Positions 54,222-64,000 of a stretch of 64,000 nt of DNA are shown piece after piece. A program made the position numbers and the translations under genes. Origin of the DNA: Ophioceras dolichostomum (lineage: Eukaryota > Ascomycota > Sordariomycetes > Magnaporthales > Ophioceraceae); assembly GCA_003049485.1 (NCBI GenBank), contig PYST01000186.1, positions 1 through 64,000 of the forward strand, given 5' to 3'. A model generated the notes under the pieces. It worked only from the letters and a program-made list of their open reading frames with translations, did not search any database and was not told where the DNA came from. How positions within the stretch are numbered: the first letter of the stretch is position 1; every line of letters begins with the position of its first letter.

Positions 54222-56105
54222 TCACGCAAACGTCCCCAACCTATCATGGTCAACCCTAACACGTGCGAACACGTTGGCAGAAACGCGGCCGTTCTCATCC
54301 TCTCGTGGACGAACAAGCCACACCCTCCGGTTCTTGAACACTTGCGTAGCACCACCGGGATCTGCAAACCGGACGCCATGTAATCAGCTTTCCTCCCCGA
54401 GACAACACAAGGCAGACGGAGAGAGAGGAACGGACAGGTGGCGAGAATGGGATTACGAACCTTCTGGTGACTGTCTTTGTTGCTCACCGCCCCCGCCCCC
54501 GCCAGGAGGATACCATGGCGGTGGTCTCCCTCCGCCAGCAGCAGCAACGAGTGGCTGGTGGGGAGCGGCGGTAGCCGTGTGCTCCTCTGACGATTCGGGC
54601 CTGTCCACGCCATCTTGGTCGTTGCTGCTGTAGTCATCGTCGAAATACTTCGGGTTGGCGCCCCACATGAAATGCTCTTCCCTGTCCCAACTCCTTTCAG
54701 CCCGGTTGATCGGCTTGTGGTCTCCCAGCCTGGGCAAGCCCTTCAGCTCCGGGGGGCACTGGAACGGCACAGGCCACTGATTCCGCCGCTGGCCTCTAGT
54801 GTCTTCCGCTTCTTCTTCTTCTCCCTCCTCCTCCTCCTCCTCATCCTCCTCCCTGTGTCTGATCCCTTTCTCATAGTACGACGATGGTGCTCTGTCTCTT
54901 AAAGTCTCCTCCCCAGATGGCGGCAATATGGGATTCTCCGCCCACACGTAGTGCTCCTCCTTGTCCCACCTCCTCACGGCCCGGTTGATCAGCCTTTCCT
55001 CCATGACCGTGTTGAACTTTACACCCAGCGCCGACACGAGGAAGATGAGGTGGTGCGCTAGCATCTGGCAGAGGTGCTCCTTCAGGTCCACCCACAGGCT
55101 GGGGCTCTGTTGGAACTGTGCCGCCAGGAGAGCGCGAGGCTGCGGTGAGGAGCGGGGGGAAGTGAGTGCGCTGGCGGAGTAGCCTACCGCTAGTGTCGTG
55201 CCCAGGACGAGAAGTAGTAAGGCGTGGGTTGTCTCCATGTCGGCTTTCGGGAGGGCTTGTGGTGAAAGTAGGCGGTCAAGGCGCTTGAGCAGCTCAGAGC
55301 CCGCATGGTGGCTGATGCAGTGGAGGTCGTCGGGGGTGATGCCTGCATGCTGGAGCCGGGACAGCCGGCCGGTGTGGGTGACAGAGGTGGAGAAGAGGAA
55401 GGCGCGGAAGATGTCGGCCACCTCGGGGCCGATGGCGTCTTTGATGGAGGAGTGGCATGTTTGGGAGGTCAGCATGGCGACGATACTGTCTGCCCGAGGA
55501 GGTGAGGACTCCTCTGACAACCACTCGATGACGGTGTCCGTAATCTCCTTGCCATCTGCGATGGGAGGTGAAACCGTGCTGTCTAGTATCTTGTTGAGTG
55601 TGCACGCCAGATCCGATGGTCTGGTGAGATCAAGGGCGTCTTTTCTCTCGGGAGTTAGTAGAGGTTCTCGCCATAGGATTCCATCCGAAGACGAAGGCAG
55701 AGCGGACCTGTACTCACCATTCCGGAAGATATTAACATCGACGAACTTAGTCCTGAGGCAGTAGCAGAATGATAGAACCTTCCTCTCAGAACCCTTGCGC
55801 GCCGACTCCATGCACGGGGTACACGGGGCGTTATCAGAGCACTGATATGGCAGCATTCTCAAGCGGTCGTTAGCCATGCCTCTGCCTCGATGAGCAGCGC
55901 CTTCAACGCCGGGCTCACCCACCTTGATCTTCAGCATCCTGCACCTCAGACACGCTCCTCGACGGCGGACCCTCAACATCCGCTCCTTGTCCTCCTCCGA
56001 TAGTTTGGCCTTAGGGCTCTTCTTGGGGCCATCGTGGCCTTCCAGTGCGAACTGCTGGAATCCCTGGGCGGAGCCAAGCCCGCTAGCACGGCTCTTTTGT
56101 GACAT
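54222..56105 (-). CDS. Zn2Cys6-like DNA-binding protein with long acidic C-terminus
   Basis: Three exons (56105-55923, 55841-54461, 54361-54222) give 567 residues. The zinc cluster is split by an 81-bp intron (55922-55842). Joined, it reads Cys52-x2-Cys55-x6-Cys62-x5-Cys68-x2-Cys71 with a final Cys at about 87, the arrangement of fungal Zn2Cys6 proteins of the KxxCxRCRxxK type. The second intron (54460-54362, GTTCGT donor) leads to a last exon ending RVRVDHDRLGTFA. The region after the cluster (LRTKFVDVNIFR, SSIKDAIGPEVADIFRAFLF) matches a poorly characterised fungal regulator group. A run of Glu and an His/Trp-rich repeat (RRWDKEEHYVWAENP and RSWDREEHFMWGANP) follow. The frame stays open upstream to an ATG at 56327; 56105 is preferred because the extra part is not protein-like. 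Confidence 0.75.
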
Positions 56106-58252
56106 GTCGTCCTTATAGAAGTCATCCACATCGAAGTCTGGCGGAAGACGATAGTGTGGCCTCGTACGGTAGTAGGTCTCCGGTTCGTGAGAGTGGCATG
56201 CTGGAGACGCAGCACGAGGCGGCGGACAAAGGAGGAGAGCCATAGCGTCCCCTTTTTGAGCGGGGAGCGAACAGGTAGGATGCTGGTTCGCGCCCTGTTT
56301 CTCGGGCACCGCTCCGCACGATGTCAAAGTCGACAGCTTCAGATGCCTATCTTGAGCCTCCTAGTCGCCATACGCCCGTGGGAGTGGGATGGGGACGATG
56401 ACACCGAATTTCCTGTTTCGGCTAGTGGGGCTAGTGCTGCTCAGCGTTGTTGTATTGGATGATGATGCTCTGTGGATGTAAGATGTTGCGGATGACCGAT
56501 GACGGAGACTGGTGTTTGTGTACTTTTTGCCGTCCTCGCACCTACCTATGTAGCAGAGGACGGGAGTGTCTGCCTAGGCGACGCGCTGATTGATATTTGT
56601 AGAAACAAAGCACTGATGAATGGCACCACTACCACTAGGGGCTCACACGACGCCACAACCCTCCAGCTTCGTGTTGGTTTTGTCAGTCGTACATTCTTAG
56701 ACTCGTGCAGAGCAGTTCTTGTTTCTTTCCAGTTAGGTCTTAGAGCCCGCCCCTCTGGATCCCACAATATCCCTGAACATCGATGATCCAGCACGGGCCC
56801 GGGCTCAGCATTGATGAGGTTTTATTATTCTCCCATTCTTTGATGGCGAAAATGGACCTTGGGCGCGTGATGGGAGATCGACAAAGGACTAGCGTGCATG
56901 GACGACGGAGGACTTTCTCGCTTATCTGCGAGTAACAGTTTAATACTGTTGTTTTCTGCTACGAGTGTTAGTCTGCGGTGGAATTTGTCATGGAATTCCC
57001 CGTGGCGAGGCACTTCTGAACACCGAGTATGCACCTGTGTGGCTCCCGTTGGTCGTTTCGACCCCGCCCAACGCCGCCCATCCATGCTGGGGATCGAGCC
57101 AGCGGTCCAATCAGGGCTAGCGGACGCGTTTGATGCCGGCTGAAAGACGTCAGAAGCCAGCTGAGCTCGATGCCGGGAATCAGGAAATAGCCCGAGACAG
57201 TCGTTGCAGTTACTTTCTCTTATTTTCTATTTGGGATGAATCCGGCTGCAACGCTAGCAAAAAACATGCATCATCACACAATCCTGTCGCACGCGAACGC
57301 CCCCTGGCCGCCCACATCGCACGCATCGCACGCATCGCATTGCTTGCCTACTGACCTTTGCAACGATCCGGATTGCTGGTCCGCGACCCACATTCTCAGC
57401 TTCGATGGTCGAAGAGGCTCTGCACGGGTTGAAGCCGAAAAGGATCGAGAACGCTCTCGAATGCGTCAATGTCGGTGTGCATGCTTCCACAACAGGTTTT
57501 GCTACCCCTCATTTCTGAGCTTCTGTCCGGCGAGCGTCCTTCCGAATCGGGGCGCGGTACAAAATATGCACACCGCCAGACCACATCACATCCTGTCACG
57601 CCGCTCCATGATGCCTGACCCTTGCGGCCTTTGGCAGCTTGGAACGTGGGTGGCGTCCATTAGGAAGATCCTTAATCTCGACGCCTGCAGGTTCTTTCTT
57701 TTCTTTCAGCTGTGTTGGTTCGACGCCAGGCAGGCTTTCGAGGCTTATTTTGGTGCTCGATTCGACACGGCACAGGACCAACTGGCACCGGCACACGTAG
57801 GTGGCTTCCGCCTCGGCGACAAATGGACCGAAAATACGGCGTACTCTCGCTTCCGTGGCGTACCAAGCCGATGGCGGGGGGGCAGTGATGATTACCACGC
57901 TACCACTCCAAAGAAAGCGGCACGGTCGTTCCAACGAGCCACCTCCTCGGTGCGCGAGAGGATCAATACAACAAACAGACGGAGGGCCACTAAAAAGGCG
58001 TCGATACATTAAAGCTAGCTATTGAGTGACTGGAGCCTATTATGTGATAGGAGCACCGAGGAGGGTATGTTCAGCAGAGCCACGATTTTCCGACCTAACC
58101 CTTCAAAGACAGCTCAGGTGGCCACACGCAGACGGACTTGGACTGTCTTAATCATCTCCCATTTCATCAAGACAAAACTTCCCTCCTCCTCCTCCCTCCC
58201 CACTCCCACTCTTTCGCTACTTCCACCCACGCATCCATCGCAAAATCCCTTA
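56106..58252. other. Intergenic, 2.1 kb
   Basis: A 258-codon plus-strand frame (57236-58012) was judged spurious from composition. No supported gene was seen. Confidence 0.45.
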
Positions 58253-59475
58253 TTATAGCATGACAGCGACAACGCCAATGGCCAGCCCAGTAAACAGGAC
58301 CATGGACACAAACCTATCGCTGCCATCCCATGCAGCGTGCAGGCCATAGGCGGCGTTTGTCCTATTGGACCCGTTCCCGAAAAACCCGGAGCCGCCACTG
58401 CCCCCACTGCCGCCCACCCCGGACGTCGCGCTGCCGCTGCCGTCCCCGCCGTCGCCGCCGTCCCCATTGTTGTTGCCGTTCCCACCGGAGCCCGGCCGGC
58501 TGCTCGTGGGCGATGCGAACGACGTCACGCCCGTCATGGACGCGAGCGTGGTGGCGGCCGCCGGCGTCGCGAACGTCAGGGTGCTGGAGACGCTCTCGAA
58601 GAAACTGCTCGCGGCCGCCGCGGCCGTCGTGCTGACGCTGAGTGTTGTGCTGGTGGTGACCCGAGTGGACGTCACGACGGAGGCGGAGATGTAGTACGAG
58701 TAGCTCCAGTAGTAGCTGTAGTAGTACCACGTCACGGTCCAGTAGTACCAGCGCCACGAGGTCGTTGTGAAGGTCGTGGTCGTCGTGCGCGTCGTCTGCG
58801 TGATGGTCACGCCGCCGCTGACGTACGCCGTGCACTGCAGGTTGGTGCAGCACCGTGGCCGAGTCTCGCCCGCCACCAGGACGCAGGTGTTGCCGGCCTC
58901 ACACCACGACTCGTCGCGGCAGCATTGCGCGCCTTGCGGGGAGCAGTGCGCATTGCCGCAGCATGTCCAGCCGGGGGCGCACGGGCCGGACGGGCAGCAG
59001 GCGTAGCCATCGGTGAGGCAGTAGCCGTAGGGGCAGCATCGGTCGGTGGGGAGGCAGCATTTGTTGATCGCTGTTCGAGTGTGCGGTATTTAGGCATGTG
59101 TTAGCAACAGCGATCATGATCACCGTCATAATCAACCTCCCTCTGGCGTCTGCCCTCTGCATGGGAGAACATACCAGCACACAAGCCGTATCCGGCCGGG
59201 CAACTTTGTCGTTTTTCCAAGTCAAGCGACGCTAGATCTCGGACGTTGCGCGGATCCACGAGGGACATCTCCTCCCCTCGCTTGAGCACGTCGCCGCCGC
59301 TGCGCTTGTTGCTCAGCTGGCCGCGCAGGTAGTCGGGCTCGACGACCGTGTCGATGGCCTCGACGGTGCCGACCTGGCCTTCGAGTGCAGGGTCATAGTC
59401 GAAAAGCACCTCGCCGGCCACAGCAGAGACGAGGAGAGAGAAGACATGCAGTGAGGAGAAGCTTGGGAGCTGCAT
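58253..59475 (-). CDS. Cys-rich secreted protein with GPI-type C-terminus
   Basis: Two exons (59475-59175, 59070-58253) give 372 residues. The 104-bp intron has a GTATGT donor and is in phase 1. A signal peptide (MQLPSFSSLHVFSLLVSAVA) and an acidic propeptide end at a Kex2-like site (LEKRQ). A cysteine-dense module with repeated Cys pairs follows (NKCC, DRCC, YACC, WTCC, AQCC, PRCC), reminiscent of granulin-like spacing. Next come a Thr-rich stretch, a strikingly aromatic segment of Trp and Tyr at 58756-58691, Ser/Thr/Ala and Gly/Ser/Asn low-complexity regions, and a hydrophobic end (SMVLFTGLAIGVVAVML) typical of GPI signals. It is likely a wall or plasma-membrane surface protein of unknown role. 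Confidence 0.85.
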
Positions 59476-61083
59476 CTTGGATCGCTTCGTGACCGTCAGT
59501 CCGTCAACAACCGTATGTCAGACGTTTCGCTCGTATCTCGCGAGAAGAAGAGGTGACGAGCCATTTGTCAGTCCAGGACGGATGGACCGGGAACCACAAG
59601 GGATGATATCCGGCCGAGGTCGTGTTCTTCGTGTCTGGCTCCCGGGCGCAGGAAGATTGCAGCCAAAAACGCTCCTTCATGCCTGACCACCACCGGGTCG
59701 CGTTCCCTTGACATCCTTGCCATCCCTACCGAACGGCCACTTTGTTGTCACTTGTGAGCCACAATATTGCAGATCTGCAGGACCACCCCAGCATGAGCGA
59801 CCCAATCACGACAATCCTGTCAGCGGATAATCCCAGGAGCTGAACGGACCAACCCTTCGACCTTTTCTTCCCAGGACCAGGCCATCACAGCAAAATGAGG
59901 AGGGAAAGTGAGGGGTTGAGGAACGCCACAAAAAAAAAGCCACCGCCCCCAGGTCATTTCCTTTCCCCATCCGCTCCCTGCCCAGCAAGAAAATGCTTGA
60001 ATTCGTCGGAAATCGTGGCGAGGTGCATCTGCCACCCCACCAACGCACCGTTTGGTGACTTCGGTGGTGATTTCGAAGATTAGCTTCGGGTACAGGAGCC
60101 GCTGCCAGGGAAGCATCATTGGCCAGAGATTGTGATCAAGGAATCCGATCCCGCCGACTGCCTCTTGCCTGGATCCCTTGCGAGTTTGCGATAGTGATGA
60201 TTCAATCTTGAGGCTCTTTTTAACCTGGCCGTTCGTTTTTGAATTTTTCTTGGCTTTATCCAGTGGCATGGAGCCTCACCTGGGATGGATGTGGACTGAC
60301 AAGAAGCTTGGCGGGCGATGCTTTCTCCTGCAGCCACATGTCATCGGATTTGGTGCGTCGGCTCATCGGAACCCGACTAAGAGGACAAGAGTCTTGGACT
60401 TGAAGATTGCTTTCTCCGTCTCCAAATACCGGATCAGCAACCCGGCCGCGATTCTGTCTAACTGGTTCATGCAGCACGGCATGGCACGAGTGACAACATG
60501 GCACTCCACACACCCTACCCCCTCCGCCCCCAGCCAACGGTGTCTGTCTGGCCCAAAATATCTACTGTGGTACTTCGGTATGTACGTGCCCAGGTTGGTT
60601 AAGGTACCTACCTTTTATCGCAGCACACCTCGTTCGCGTTGGACACGTGATATGCCTCAAGTTTGGTCATTACCTACAATTATCAGTATGGAGCAAGAAG
60701 CTACTGAGCAGTATGAGTGCAACAAGGGGCCTTGGACGAGCAACGGGCCAAATGCAGATTGAAATAAGACCTCAGCAGCTACCAGAAAGGATCCTCCAGG
60801 GAAAACACGCTTAGTTCCTCGTCTCGAAAACAGGACATGTCCATCCCCCCCTCCCGCCAACATATCACAGCCTCAAAAGGCAAATCCAGAAAATACTACT
60901 ACATCAACACCGCAAAAATTCCAATATCCTGCCAGTACTCAGCAACAGATCCTCGCAACCTAGGCGGAAGGCCGAGCCCCAAGTCCGACGGCTTCATTCC
61001 CATGACAACACTCGCACAAAACGCAGCGAGAAACCAAACAAAGTTGACACCCTTGCCTGGGAACTTTGTGTTGTGTTGTTACT
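59476..61083. other. Intergenic, no gene seen
   Basis: A 194-codon plus-strand frame at 60178-60762 has no domain and random-like composition. A GGTACCTACC motif lies near 60602. Confidence 0.45.
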
Positions 61084-61402
61084 TTACATGACGATGCTCG
61101 GCGTGATGACCTGGCCCACAGGCGTTGCGAGCTCCCGGCCGCACTGATGGGGCCTCGGGAAGTCGAAGTTGAGCTGGACAGGAAGATAGCTAGTAATAGA
61201 TGCACAAGTGGTGCGTGGAGTGAGCTTGAGGGATCCTCGGCCGCCAGTGGCTCGCTGGCTCATCGTACCTACGGCGCCTCCAGGTTCCTATGGCATTCGC
61301 TGTCCGCCCGTCTCGATGAAACTGTTGAGAGGGCGGGGCCTGTCCAGGAAGGCGCTGAAGAAGAAGGTGTGGTCGCCCTTGAGCGGGATCGGATGGGTCT
61401 GG
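61084..61402 (-). pseudogene. 3' part of an unknown gene with an internal stop
   Basis: Two exons with very GC-rich third positions (61402-61273 and 61173-61084) join in phase 0 across a 99-bp intron (GTAGGT donor, CCAG acceptor). They read ...LKGDHTFFFSAFLDRPRP, NSFIETGGQRMP, stop, EPGGA joined to LNFDFPRPHQCGRELATPVG and ending TPSIVM. The TAG at 61290-61288 lies inside the exon. Upstream exons were not found, and the plus-strand 238-codon frame over it is a shadow. The family was not recognised, and it may be a gene remnant. Confidence 0.45.
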
Positions 61403-61430
61403 CTACGGTGAACGAAAGGATCTTAAAGCT

Positions 61431-62026
61431 GTTGCAAGGTTCAGAATTCTGGTCCCAAACGCTCAGTCACCAATGGCCAAGCTCTTGCCCAAAGAAGGCA
61501 TGCACCTGCAGCCTCTGGGAGCTGTCACAACTCTCTGATGTGGAAAGAACCGTACATACTAGTACTCTATACAAGGCCCGGGTGTTCGTGAACACCACTG
61601 TTTATGATACGTACACCCCGCTCTCAGCTCGTGAGGGAAGTGAAAATAAGCCAACGACCACAATACCGTCCGTAATGGGAAAGATTCCGCAATATTGTAA
61701 TGTGGGAATGTATGTAGTATTATCTAGACCAACATACAGCCAACGTCCCAGTAACGAGATACTCAAATTTCCATTAGGATAGGCGTCCACACAAGAATCA
61801 CCCCATTGTAAATACCTAAAATACAAAGGAACTAATACGTAGGAAAAACAAAGGAAATGGTATCATCAGCAAGTACGAAATATGTCCCTGTCCCATCATT
61901 TCCTTCCGTTCAGATATCCCGTCACACCAATCCAAGTCACCCCTTTTTATCACCCAAGGCAACCCAAGAACCCAAGAGAAAACGACAAGAAACACACTAA
62001 TACTCTTCCACCAATCGACCACCTCA
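61431..62026. other. Intergenic, no gene seen
   Basis: This is the 3' flank of the second rhodopsin-like gene. Nothing else is supported. Confidence 0.45.
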
Positions 62027-63866
62027 TCAGCAAATCTCCTTATACCTCCCCTCCAACTCATACTCATCACTCGACGTATCCCTCCGATGATACTCCACCG
62101 CGACCTCATTCGTCCTCAAGATCCTCTGCGGGCTAAGCGGCCCGATCTCCTCGCCGCCCACCACCGCCATCGCCCCTCCACGCAGCATGCTCCTATCGCT
62201 CTGGTTGCTATCACCCCTCGGCCTGCTCCCCGTCGCCACGATCGTGACGACGTTGCTCTGGCTGCCTCTCCTCGCCCTCCTGTCGTCTCCAGGGCGGAGA
62301 GCAGGGTTGACGACGACGACGCCGAGGCCGTCGTCGAGCGCTTTTGGCTCCACGCTGTTGCTGCCGCTCCCGTTTCCGGTTCGGCTCCCGCCGCTACCAT
62401 TACCACTCCCCATGGTCCCACTACGGCGCGCGATAAAGTTCCCCCTCCCACCGGCGCTGGACGAGTTAATATTGCTATCGTACCGCCGGGAGATGGTGCT
62501 CCTCGCGTCCCGGACCAGCACGCGCAGGATGGGGATGCTGGCTGCTATGATGGTGACGGAACTTTCGGCGTTGCCCCAGACGAAGAGGTCGATGCCGTCG
62601 TCTGTGGTTGAAGACGGGAGGGGCGTTAGCCAACGCCTACTTATAATACCGATACTCTTGGGGTCCTATGCGGACCAATACAGGGTAGTCACTTACACAT
62701 ATCGAGGGACAGCATGGCGGGGACCTTGCTCGTCTTGACGAATGCGAGGATGCCCGCGATGACGCCCATGCTCATCGCAATGGCGACGCCGACCTTCTCC
62801 TTCCGCTTCATCTGGAGCCTCCACACTATCCTCCATGGTAGGAAGGCGAGAGTGAGATCCATCGCGCCTGAGTAGGCTGTTGTGCACAACACAAGTAAAC
62901 CACCCATCAGTCAGCAACAACGGTCTGTACAAGGGGGCCTGGATCTCTCATGATACGAGACACAAAATCAGGCACCCCAAGAACGGGGAGAGGGGAGGTG
63001 AGGGAAGAGGAAAGGGAGAGAAGGTAAAACACAAAAGAACTCACCAGCCGAAAACACATTATAGTAAACCGTAACCTTATAATCCCAACACCTCCCATCC
63101 GTCAACGGGTCCCAGCTCTTCCTCACCGGCTGGCACTGCACCCAATTGAACAGCGCCGACAACCCCATGGCGACGTTCATCGACACGATGATGTACCATA
63201 CCAGCCACTTCATGCGCGAGCCGTCCGTCACCCTCAGCAGCGTGAACGCGAAGCTGGTCTTGCTCCATATGGCCGCCACCAGCGAGAAGGTGCCTGCGAC
63301 GTTGACCAGCAAGAAGAAACTCGCGGCGTCTTGGGGGCTGCCGACCCAGTCCCAGATGTGCACGCCGTAGTTGTACTTGACGACTGCGACGGTGAGGGTG
63401 CAGGATGTTACTGTTATGCAGCACTGTGGAGGAAGCAGAACGGTTGTCAGTTGGTCTGTCGGCTAGCGGGCGGCGAGGCGAGGCCAGTTCTGCACGTCGG
63501 GGTACTACGAGCAGCATGCGAAGCAGTTGTTCGTTCGGCTGCGCCGCTCCTACTAGGTTGGGTGCGACATTACGAAGGAAGAGAGAGACGATCACTCACC
63601 CAAGACGCTATCAAGATGTAGTCGTCCCACCACAGCCTGTTGTGGCGCAGGAACTTGCAGTACACCCGCAGTCCCAAAAACACGGCCGAGAAGGCGATGA
63701 GCGGCCATATAACAGCCAGCAGCCTGCCGCTGCCGTTGTCGTGGGGCAGGGCCGCGAACTGCTCGGGTGTGAGGAACGGTGGTGGTGGTGGTGAGAAGGA
63801 GTCGAAGGTCGATGTGTTGGTGTTGGTAGTACCTGGAGGCCCTGCTGTGTTCGTTGGCGTAGCCAT
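62027..63866 (-). CDS. Second rhodopsin/SAT4-type integral membrane protein
   Basis: Four exons (63866-63600, 63423-63045, 62876-62697, 62601-62027) give 466 residues. Phases 0, 1 and 1 agree, with GTGAGT, GTGAGT and GTAAGT donors. A Thr/Pro-rich N-terminus is followed by seven predicted membrane segments, including LLAVIWPLIAFSAVFLGLRVYCKF, the conserved WWDDYILIASW, ASFFLLVNVAGTFSLVAAIW, WLVWYIIVSMNVAMGLSALFNWVQC, the CWDYKVTVYYNVFSAAYSGAMDLTL run and VGVAIAMSMGVIAGILAFVK. The FxWxxCxPxxxxWD-like element (NWVQCQPVRKSWD) is typical of the family. A cytoplasmic Ser/Gly/Arg-rich tail follows. Function as a receptor is inferred only. A TG microsatellite lies upstream near 63931-63963. Confidence 0.88.
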
Positions 63867-63930
63867 GTTGAGGCCGTCCAATCTTCTCTTTGCTGGCTGC
63901 AGTGGCTTTGTCTTTGACGGGAAGGAGCAA

Positions 63931-63963
63931 GTGTGTGTGTGTGTATGTGTGTGTGTGTGTGTG
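63931..63963. repeat. TG dinucleotide microsatellite
   Basis: A (GT)n run with one interruption lies 65-100 bp upstream of the rhodopsin-like gene start. Confidence 0.85.
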
Positions 63964-64000
63964 TGCCGGCACACGACGGGGAAGTGGACGATAATTATGT

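Noticed and set aside
57236..58012. 258-codon plus-strand ORF
   Set aside because: Random-looking His/Arg/Ser-rich sequence with no codon bias or motif.
60178..60762. 194-codon plus-strand ORF
   Set aside because: No domain and weak codon bias; no splice or promoter support.
61066..61782. 238-codon plus-strand ORF
   Set aside because: It lies antisense to two better-supported minus-strand exons and continues into AT-richer sequence without motif.
1..64000. Intact transposons, tRNA genes or CRISPR arrays
   Set aside because: No transposase, reverse transcriptase, long terminal repeat or tRNA-like cloverleaf was recognised by eye. A tRNAscan or repeat search was not possible here.

Overview
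This 64 kb window is nuclear DNA of a filamentous ascomycete, most likely Pezizomycotina (Sordariomycete-like). Genes carry short GT-AG introns, mostly 60-220 bp. The families are typical of this group: CFEM, HET, Goodbye-NACHT-ankyrin, Zn(II)2Cys6 factors, rhodopsin/PTH11-like membrane proteins, GMC oxidoreductase, tyrosinase, F-box and GPI-anchored wall proteins. I rebuilt exon structures by hand from reading frame, splice-site consensus and intron phase, so splice sites are predictions. No tRNA, rRNA, CRISPR array or intact transposon was recognised.

Layout. 0-5 kb: a small protein with an N-terminal MGC acylation motif, a CFEM protein and a secreted isochorismatase-like hydrolase, all on the minus strand. 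6.4-8.8 kb: a Q-rich gene that looks broken. 9.4-12.6 kb: a large five-exon F-box protein. 13.4-14.3 kb: a decayed TatD-type nuclease gene. 15.4-16.9 kb: an unknown protein with a hydrophobic C-terminus. 17.4-18.8 kb: a five-exon FAH-family enzyme. 20.1-21.1 kb: an extended SDR reductase. 21.9 kb: a short secreted peptide. 23.6-30.1 kb: two small Cys-rich proteins, a disrupted HET gene and a classical SDR. 30.8-35.5 kb: a Zn2Cys6 regulator and a secreted tyrosinase. 37.3-43.4 kb: a GPI wall protein, a GMC oxidoreductase and a PTH11-like receptor. 45.0-52.0 kb: a single 7-kb ORF for a 2341-residue NLR-like protein. 52.9-59.5 kb: a tautomerase, a second Zn2Cys6-like protein and a Cys-rich secreted GPI protein. 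61.1-63.9 kb: a partial broken gene and a second rhodopsin-like membrane protein.

Themes. (1) Surface and secretion functions dominate. (2) The SDR, Zn2Cys6 factor, tyrosinase and GMC oxidoreductase lie within about 12 kb and could be a small oxidative gene group, though there is no PKS, NRPS or terpene core. (3) At least four loci (Q-rich, TatD, HET and the 61 kb remnant) carry in-frame stops. Four of these fit C-to-T changes, and one is directly visible against sister copies of a tandem repeat. This suggests decay or RIP-like mutation. (4) The HET remnant and the NLR-like gene belong to families linked to fungal self/non-self recognition. (5) TACC/GGTA tetranucleotide runs recur near start codons and in introns.
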